DNA of 25,484 bases from Scytonema sp. UIC 10036. Lineage in GTDB: Bacteria; Cyanobacteriota; Cyanobacteriia; Cyanobacteriales; Nostocaceae. Location of the stretch: contig NZ_WJFC01000193.1 of the NCBI RefSeq assembly GCF_009725235.1, positions 1-25,484 on the forward strand, read 5' to 3'. Below, one piece after another: positions 20,691-25,484 of the stretch. Position numbers and translations under genes: made by a program. How positions within the stretch are numbered: position 1 is the stretch's first letter; each line of letters opens with the position of its first letter. The notes beneath the pieces are model-generated. The model saw only the letters and a program-made list of their open reading frames with translations. It was not told where the DNA came from and made no database searches.

Positions 20691-21680
20691 ACTAACAATT
20701 TAGAAGCTCAACTTTTAGCACTGCAAGAGGAAGGAGAAAAGGCAATCGCTGCCGCCGATACACTAGAACGCCTTGAGGAACTAAGAGTCAGCTACCTGGG
20801 TAAGAAAGGTCAGCTAGGGGCGCTGTTGAGAAGTATGGGTCAACTGAGTGCAGAAGAAAGACCAAAAATTGGGGCGATCGCAAACACGGTAAAAGATGCC
20901 CTACAAGCGAGTCTAGACCAGCAACTCGCAGCCTTAGAAAAAGCTCAAATTCAAGCGCAGCTAGATGCTGAAACTCTCGACGTGACAATGCCAGGAATCT
21001 ACCGTCCTCTAGGTCGCGTCCATCCGCTGAATGGGATAATTGATAGAGCGATAGACATCTTTGTGGGTATGGGTTACACAGTAGCCAACGGTTTGGAGAT
21101 GGAAACAGACTACTACAACTTTGAAGCGCTCAATACTCCACCCGATCACCCAGCCCGCGATATGCAGGATACATTCTATTTGCCTGATGGAAATCTCCTG
21201 CGGACTCATACCTCCTCAGTACAAATTCATTACATGGAAACCGAGGAACCACCCATTCGAGTTATTGCTCCCGGACGTGTTTACCGGAGAGATAATGTCG
21301 ATGCAACTCACTCAGCCGTTTTCCATCAGATAGAACTTTTAGCAGTCGATGAAGGATTAACCTTTACCGACCTTAAAGGAACTGTAAAAGTATTTTTACA
21401 AGAAATGTTTGGAGACGTGGAAATTCGCTTCCGCGCCAGCTATTTTCCCTTCACAGAACCTTCTGCAGAAGTTGATTTGCAATGGAATGGTCGCTGGTTG
21501 GAAGTCATGGGCTGCGGAATGGTCGATCCGAATGTACTTAAAGCTGTTGGCTACGATCCAGAAGTTTATACTGGCTTTGCTGCGGGTTTTGGGGTAGAAC
21601 GTTTTGCCATGGTACTCCATCAAATTGATGATATTCGCCGCGTCTACGCTAGCGACTTACGTTTCTTAAAGCAATTTTAA
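20688..21680 (+). CDS. pheS: Phenylalanine--tRNA ligase alpha subunit
   Basis: PheS is the catalytic chain of the (alpha-beta)2 enzyme that charges tRNA-Phe. The 330 residues match the family. An N-terminal coiled-coil region (about 1-95) that would contact tRNA is followed by the class II synthetase core: motif 1 around [11 protein letters not shown] (112-122), motif 2 from GRVYRRD to [10 protein letters not shown] (196-216), and motif 3 GFGVERFAM (300-308). The start agrees with cyanobacterial homologues as I recall them, although the ATG sits in the tail of a tandem repeat and has no Shine-Dalgarno sequence. pheT is not adjacent, which is common in cyanobacteria. It is convergent with the recQ-like gene, 77 bp apart. 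Confidence 0.97.
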   Translation: MTNNLEAQLLALQEEGEKAIAAADTLERLEELRVSYLGKKGQLGALLRSMGQLSAEERPKIGAIANTVKDALQASLDQQLAALEKAQIQAQLDAETLDVTMPGIYRPLGRVHPLNGIIDRAIDIFVGMGYTVANGLEMETDYYNFEALNTPPDHPARDMQDTFYLPDGNLLRTHTSSVQIHYMETEEPPIRVIAPGRVYRRDNVDATHSAVFHQIELLAVDEGLTFTDLKGTVKVFLQEMFGDVEIRFRASYFPFTEPSAEVDLQWNGRWLEVMGCGMVDPNVLKAVGYDPEVYTGFAAGFGVERFAMVLHQIDDIRRVYASDLRFLKQF

Positions 21681-21686
21681 TTATTT

Positions 21687-21758
21687 GCTAATGGCTAATG
21701 GCTAATGGCTAATGGTAACGTGTAATGAACTATTAGCAATTAGCAATTAGCCATTAGC
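21687..21758. repeat. GCTAATG tandem repeats and inverted partner between pheS and the recQ-like gene
   Basis: Four GCTAATG units (21687-21714) face CCATTAGC (21751-21758) and neighbouring ATTAGCA units. The pair can form a hairpin in either transcript and may end both convergent genes. The last GCTA overlaps the TAG stop of the helicase gene at 21758-21760. No T-run is present. Confidence 0.7.
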
Positions 21759-23200
21759 TATTTACAACAATTATCACAATGTCCGCAACGCCAGTTGGCT
21801 TCTTGGTTAAAACCAAAAGCGTTCAATAAGAATCCCCAACGGCATTGCCTAGAGAGAAGATACTGGTTCATCTGCTTGGTCGCACCTGATTGTGTGATGG
21901 GTGAAGTTTTTGTACCGGGAAGAACTGTATAATGGAATGGGTCAATCCACTTGAGTTGACCGTTACCGTGCAGTAAAGAAAGTGCGATCGCAGCTTCGGG
22001 AAATTGTCGTGTGATTGTCGCCACTTCACCAGTAGAAGGCAATTTTTTCATCAGTTGCTGTGCAGAGTTTTGAAGCGATCGCAATTTCTGCTCAAAAAAC
22101 TTTTGTCTTTGTTTGTCTTCCGGATCTAACCATCCCGTAGGTTCACTTATCAAAGTCAGCGCTACGGCTGGTTTACCATCCCTTCCCGCACGTCCAATTT
22201 CCTGCACGTACTCTGATAGCAGTAAGGGTGAGTGAAAGTGAATGACCCAACGCACATCAGACTTATTGATACCCATACCAAAAGCAGACGTACAAACCAC
22301 AAACGATACTTTTCCACTCAGCCATTTTGCTTCTACAGCGCGACGTTCTTCTGCACCCAGCCCTGCATGATAGCTAGTGGTAGAGTAACCCATCTGTTGC
22401 AGCCATGCAGCTAAATCTTCACTATCTTGCCTTGTCCGAACGTAAATCAACCCACTTTGTTGTGTTTTATCTTTCAGAAACTTCAAAATCTGTTGCTTTC
22501 TCCCTCTAGGCGTCCAAGCTATGCGAACAGAGGGGTTAATATTGGGACGGTAAGGATTAACGCAAAAAACTGTTGGTTCGTGTAATTGTAAGACTTGTTG
22601 AATTGTTGCTTTGGCGGTGGGGTCAGCAGTAGCAGTGAAAGCAGCGATCGCGATCGTTGTTCCCACTGGTTTAGATTTAAGGAGTGCAAATCTGACGGCT
22701 TCCAATCTTCGATAAGCAGGTCTAAAAGTATCTCCCCACTGCACCAAACAATGTGCCTCATCTAAAATCAGGGCATTAATGGTCAGTTCAGGTTTACACA
22801 ATCTTTCCCATACAGCTGGACTGAGTAAAGTTTCTGGTGATAGGTAAAGCAACCGCAACTGTTGTTTTTCCACAGCTTGCAAAGTCTTGCGTTTTTCAAA
22901 CGATGGCAATTCACCATGTAAAAGAGCAGCTGCTAAGTTACGTTCTCGTAATTCCTGTACTTGATTTTCCATCAGCGCTACTAAAGGGGAAATTACGAGC
23001 GTGAGTCCAGTTTGTAATAATGCTGGTAACTGAAAACAAATAGATTTCCCCCCACCTGTAGGCATGATAATCAGTGCATCTTTTTTAGCCAACAAACTTT
23101 GAATAATTTCTCCCTGCGGGGGGCGGAAGTCTTCATAACCCCAAATTTTTTGAAATGCAGCGCGGACTTCATGCCATGAGGTTGTCGCAGGGTGATTCAT
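21758..23200 (-). CDS. RecQ-family ATP-dependent DNA helicase, short form
   Basis: A 3'-5' superfamily 2 DNA helicase for repair and recombination. Motifs in the 480 residues: Q-like motif FRPPQGEII (25-33), Walker A MPTGGGKS (46-53), DEAHC (147-151), AFTATAD (188-194), motif V TSAFGMGINKSDV (304-316) and motif VI QEIGRAGRDG (333-342). A zinc-site pattern is visible at the C-terminus: Cys453, Cys472, Cys475 and Cys478/479. The protein ends right after it, so the winged-helix and HRDC domains of the ~610-residue E. coli RecQ are missing. Its length is nearer to the short RecQ/RecS type, so I give no symbol. The ATG at 23198-23200 is preceded by a GGGG run on the coding strand. This is probably a natural short form, since the sequence around its end is clean. 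Confidence 0.93.
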   Translation of the reverse strand: MNHPATTSWHEVRAAFQKIWGYEDFRPPQGEIIQSLLAKKDALIIMPTGGGKSICFQLPALLQTGLTLVISPLVALMENQVQELRERNLAAALLHGELPSFEKRKTLQAVEKQQLRLLYLSPETLLSPAVWERLCKPELTINALILDEAHCLVQWGDTFRPAYRRLEAVRFALLKSKPVGTTIAIAAFTATADPTAKATIQQVLQLHEPTVFCVNPYRPNINPSVRIAWTPRGRKQQILKFLKDKTQQSGLIYVRTRQDSEDLAAWLQQMGYSTTSYHAGLGAEERRAVEAKWLSGKVSFVVCTSAFGMGINKSDVRWVIHFHSPLLLSEYVQEIGRAGRDGKPAVALTLISEPTGWLDPEDKQRQKFFEQKLRSLQNSAQQLMKKLPSTGEVATITRQFPEAAIALSLLHGNGQLKWIDPFHYTVLPGTKTSPITQSGATKQMNQYLLSRQCRWGFLLNAFGFNQEANWRCGHCDNCCK

Positions 23201-23289
23201 AAGTAGCCCCGTAATAGAAAGTAATTAAATACACTTTCTGCTACTGAAAGACTGAGTCCGGAAGTTTATTTATGTTATGTACAAAAATT

Positions 23290-23334
23290 ACCCCCCTCTG
23301 TCCCCCCGATGCCTCGGGAGGATGAAAGGGGGGT
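23290..23334. repeat. C-run/G-run hairpin repeat
   Basis: ACCCCCCT (23290-23297) pairs with AGGGGGGT (23327-23334), with an inner CCTCGGGAGG palindrome. The sequence resembles the ends and interior of the MITE-like element at 24897-25354 (ACCCCCCTTAGTCCCCCCGATG), so it may be a solo relic of the same family. It lies in the 292-bp gap upstream of the recQ-like gene, where no gene is seen. Confidence 0.65.
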
Positions 23335-23390
23335 GTACCTCATTAGCCTGAGAAAGGCTATAATGACTTTATAATTTACCGAAATATGCC

Positions 23391-23420
23391 AATTGCGTAT
23401 CGGTTAGATGATACGCAATT
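23391..23420. terminator. Perfect 11-bp inverted repeat downstream of the flavoprotein gene
   Basis: AATTGCGTATC (23391-23401) pairs exactly with GATACGCAATT (23410-23420) around an 8-nt loop. It sits about 72 nt past the stop of the minus-strand gene at 23493. There is no long T-run, so it could be an operator-like site or mRNA 3'-end hairpin rather than a classical terminator. Confidence 0.4.
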
Positions 23421-23492
23421 TGTGTCAATTATTGAGGCTTCTACTTAGGTGTTACGTAACTGATTTCAGAAACAGCGCGTCTACAAATGTAG

Positions 23493-24200
23493 CTATCTTG
23501 TGTATTTTTGCACATAACTTGGTAAAGACACTTCGATATCCAAATGTGGGTCTGGAACTGCATCTCCTGTAACTAGTTTTAAAGGCAAAACACCAGCCCA
23601 AACTGGTAAAGCATAATCAGCTTCATCATCTTTTGGTGGTCCTGTCCGCACCTTAGCAGACGCTTCTGTTATAGGTAAGTAAAGCACTAAAGTCCCGTCT
23701 AATTCCTGACGATTAGGCTGCCGTACTTCTGCCCATCGTTCCGGTACAATATGCTCTGTAAAAGCTTTCAATGCTTCTAACTTCTGTTGTCTATCTTGTA
23801 CTAGAGTCGCCGTACCAAATATGACGACAGAACGGTAATTCATAGAGTGGTGAAATGCAGATCGTGCTAGAACTAACCCATCTAGTAAAGTCACTGTGAC
23901 ACACACTTCCACACCATGAATTAAAGAACGAAGCATACGACTTGCAGGGGAACCATGGATATAAAGTTTGTCTCCAACTCGACCGTAAGCAGTTGGAATA
24001 ACATAGGGTTGATTATCGACAACAAACCCTACGTGGCAAACTAATCCTTCATCTAAAATTTCATGGATTACCTGAGATTCGTAATGACCGCGTTGCGGTA
24101 CCCGCTTAATTTGATTGCGTTTTGTAACAGTCAACTGTTCGCGCTCGCCCTTGGCGCAAGCATTACCCGGCTTATCGCTATGATTATTTAACGTCGTCAT
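23493..24200 (-). CDS. Pyridoxamine 5'-phosphate oxidase-like, FMN-binding split-barrel protein
   Basis: The sequence fits the Pyridox_ox_2 / NimA-like group of split-barrel flavoproteins. It shows a YESQVIHEILDEGLVCHVGF start of domain (about 40-59), PYVIPTAYGRVGDKLYIHG (65-83), the SRMLRSL segment (87-93) and FHHSMNYRSVVIFG (116-129). Such proteins usually bind FMN and reduce or oxidise small molecules; the substrate is unknown. From the ATG at 24198-24200 it has 235 residues. The frame also opens five codons earlier at a TTG (24215), which I consider less likely. The first ~30 residues are polar and look variable. The acetyltransferase gene lies upstream on the same strand, only 63 bp away, so the two may be co-transcribed. 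Confidence 0.85.
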   Translation of the reverse strand: MTTLNNHSDKPGNACAKGEREQLTVTKRNQIKRVPQRGHYESQVIHEILDEGLVCHVGFVVDNQPYVIPTAYGRVGDKLYIHGSPASRMLRSLIHGVEVCVTVTLLDGLVLARSAFHHSMNYRSVVIFGTATLVQDRQQKLEALKAFTEHIVPERWAEVRQPNRQELDGTLVLYLPITEASAKVRTGPPKDDEADYALPVWAGVLPLKLVTGDAVPDPHLDIEVSLPSYVQKYTR

Positions 24201-24263
24201 AAATGTATGTTCCAATTACCAAAAAACGAAGTAGTGTGGACAGTACCGACTTTTCTAAAAAAT

Positions 24264-24740
24264 TTACAAATCTAATTGCATGGCATTACTGCTGGAAAAA
24301 CCAAGACTTTCATAAACTGGTTTTCCTAATGGAGAAGCGTTGAGAAGTACCCGCGTACAACCAATCTCTTTCAAATGAGTTACCGCCTGAGTTGTCAGTT
24401 GCTTGGCAATTCCTTGTCTGCGATATGAAGGTTCAACATAAACGCCCCAAATATATCCATATTTGCGGTGTTGTTGCTTGATAATGTTTGGGTAAAGACC
24501 GCTATAAAGTTGACAACTGGTAGAACCAACAACTGCACCTTCAATCTCTGCTACAAAAGCTTTATAGGATAACTCTTGACGTGCTTGCTCTACAAACTCA
24601 AGGGTAATATTTAACCAATCGGGAGCGATCGCATCCTCTGGAACCCCCAGATCTAACCACATTCTATAAAAATGCTTGGCAATGAGGAAGTCTTCTGATA
24701 CAGTCGCTTCTTTAATAATGATTTGTTGTTCGATCGGCAT
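24264..24740 (-). CDS. GNAT-family N-acetyltransferase
   Basis: A 158-residue single-domain acetyltransferase using acetyl-CoA; the acceptor is unknown. The central beta strands AFVAEIEGAVVGSTSCQLYS (61-80) lead into motif A, with IWGVYVEPSYRRQGIAKQL (97-115) carrying the RRQGIA pyrophosphate-binding signature (107-112). Motif B follows as CTRVLLNASPLGKPVYESLGF (128-148). The length is usual for the family. The start ATG is at 24738-24740. Immediately before it is a strong hairpin (24745-24793) that could hide the ribosome site. The flavoprotein gene follows 63 bp downstream. Confidence 0.9.
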   Translation of the reverse strand: MPIEQQIIIKEATVSEDFLIAKHFYRMWLDLGVPEDAIAPDWLNITLEFVEQARQELSYKAFVAEIEGAVVGSTSCQLYSGLYPNIIKQQHRKYGYIWGVYVEPSYRRQGIAKQLTTQAVTHLKEIGCTRVLLNASPLGKPVYESLGFSSSNAMQLDL

Positions 24741-24744
24741 AAAG

Positions 24745-24793
24745 AAGTATGAAGGATAAAGTTAAAAGTTTTCATCCTTTATCCTTCATACTT
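24745..24793. promoter_or_regulatory. 17-bp perfect hairpin directly upstream of the acetyltransferase start
   Basis: AAGTATGAAGGATAAAG (24745-24761) pairs exactly with its complement at 24777-24793 around a 15-nt loop. On the coding (minus) strand the stem ends only 4 nt before the ATG. On the plus strand it is followed by TTTTCT. It might limit translation, stop transcription arriving from the right end, or just be an inverted pair of GAAGGATAAAG-type repeats. Confidence 0.6.
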
Positions 24794-24896
24794 TTTCTAA
24801 GTGGTCTTTAACAAGAGCCACTTTTGTCGTTTTATATAAGTCCACTTCCTAATGTCTCCTACTGATGCGGCGAAGCGGTCTATCTTAATTTGAGTC

Positions 24897-25354
24897 TTAG
24901 AGGTTGTTTGAAAAGTGGTTGGTTGTCATTTTAATCACATTATTACCCCCCTTAGTCCCCCCGATGGATTGGGGGAAATAAGAGAAATCCGGTTCCCTCC
25001 CCTTTACAAGAAGCTACGGTGGTGTACACAAGTCATATTTACCCCCCTTAATCCCCCCTTATAAAGGCTATACATTAGTCACATCTTTCTTTACAATCTT
25101 GAAACCCTTGCCTACAATCCATTCTGGACGCTGAGATTTTCACCAGACTTGACAAAATAGCATTTATTATTCTCGCAAAAATTCTATTTTTATTGAGAAT
25201 GAACAACGAACGAATCAGGGTTAGAAAAAACGTGAGTGATTACTCTCGTAAATGTTGAGAAAGATCCGGGTAATGGATAGCTTTATAAGGGGGGATTAAG
25301 GGGGGTAATAATGTGATGAAAATCACAGTCAATCACTTTTAAAACATCCTCTAA
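24897..25354. mobile_element. MITE-like element with 66-bp imperfect terminal inverted repeats
   Basis: The left end (24897-24962, beginning TTAGAGGTTGTTTGAAAAG) and the reverse complement of the right end (25289-25354, beginning TTAGAGGATGTTTTAAAAG) match at 58 of 66 positions by hand alignment. Both ends contain ATCACATTATTACCCCCC. The element is 458 bp and has no open frame that could be a transposase. TA lies at both outer edges, which would fit a Tc1/IS630-type TA target, but the inverted repeat itself makes that weak evidence. A third CCCCCCTTAATCCCCCC block is inside (about 25041-25060). Confidence 0.7.
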
Positions 25355-25407
25355 AACTTGTACCTGTAATGTATTGGTGTTAATTAGGTCAACAAATGTC
25401 TGTAAAT

Positions 25408-25468
25408 GTTGGGTTTCGTTCCTCAACCCAACCTACTACCACATCCACCTTAAAATGTTGGGTTGAGG
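25408..25468. repeat. GTTGGGTT hairpin repeat at the right edge
   Basis: GTTGGGTT (25408-25415) pairs with AACCCAAC (25425-25432) around a 9-nt loop. A second TGTTGGGTTGAGG follows at about 25456. This is a dispersed hairpin repeat of the kind seen in these cyanobacteria. Besides this and the MITE-like element, 24794-25484 holds no supported gene. Confidence 0.65.
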
Positions 25469-25484
25469 CTGCAGGGGGGCAGGG

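Overview
The window comes from a filamentous, probably heterocystous (Nostocales-type) cyanobacterium. Three things point there: HIP1 palindromes (GCGATCGC; seven copies between 17924 and 24632), short tandem 7- and 14-bp repeats between genes, and the genes themselves (cyanobacterial-type SecA, a diheme cytochrome c, surE divergent from pheS).

The window has two very different parts. From about 16.3 kb to the right end the sequence is clean, with intact genes: a MoxR-type AAA ATPase (broken at its 3' end), ribF (riboflavin kinase/FAD synthetase), an MBL-fold hydrolase, surE (5'-nucleotidase), pheS (Phe-tRNA synthetase alpha chain), a short RecQ-family helicase, a pyridoxamine-phosphate-oxidase-like flavoprotein and a GNAT acetyltransferase. 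All are on the minus strand except pheS. These are mostly separate housekeeping genes rather than one pathway. A 458-bp MITE-like element with 66-bp imperfect terminal inverted repeats follows the acetyltransferase.

From 1 to 16120 the window is one giant imperfect inverted repeat, with its centre near 8081 and almost no spacer. Each arm holds the same locus: a diheme cytochrome c gene, a block of AATCCCA-type repeats, secA, and about 3.4 kb that cannot be decoded. Both secA copies can be followed from start to C-terminus in shifting frames, but each is stretched to about 3.5 kb instead of about 2.8 kb and is full of small insertions and substitutions. Where one arm is garbled the other is often readable. 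The damage also runs past the repeat into the 3' end of the MoxR gene (16139-16303). The simplest explanation is a contig end built from an uncorrected fold-back (palindromic) long read, not a biological palindrome or a decayed pseudogene locus. On that reading the real order is MoxR gene, cytochrome c, secA, all pointing left from 17065, and the true genes are probably intact in the organism.

I found no convincing new biological system. The points most worth a second look are the inverted repeat, the tandem repeats that supply start codons, the hairpin abutting the acetyltransferase start, and the MITE-like element.
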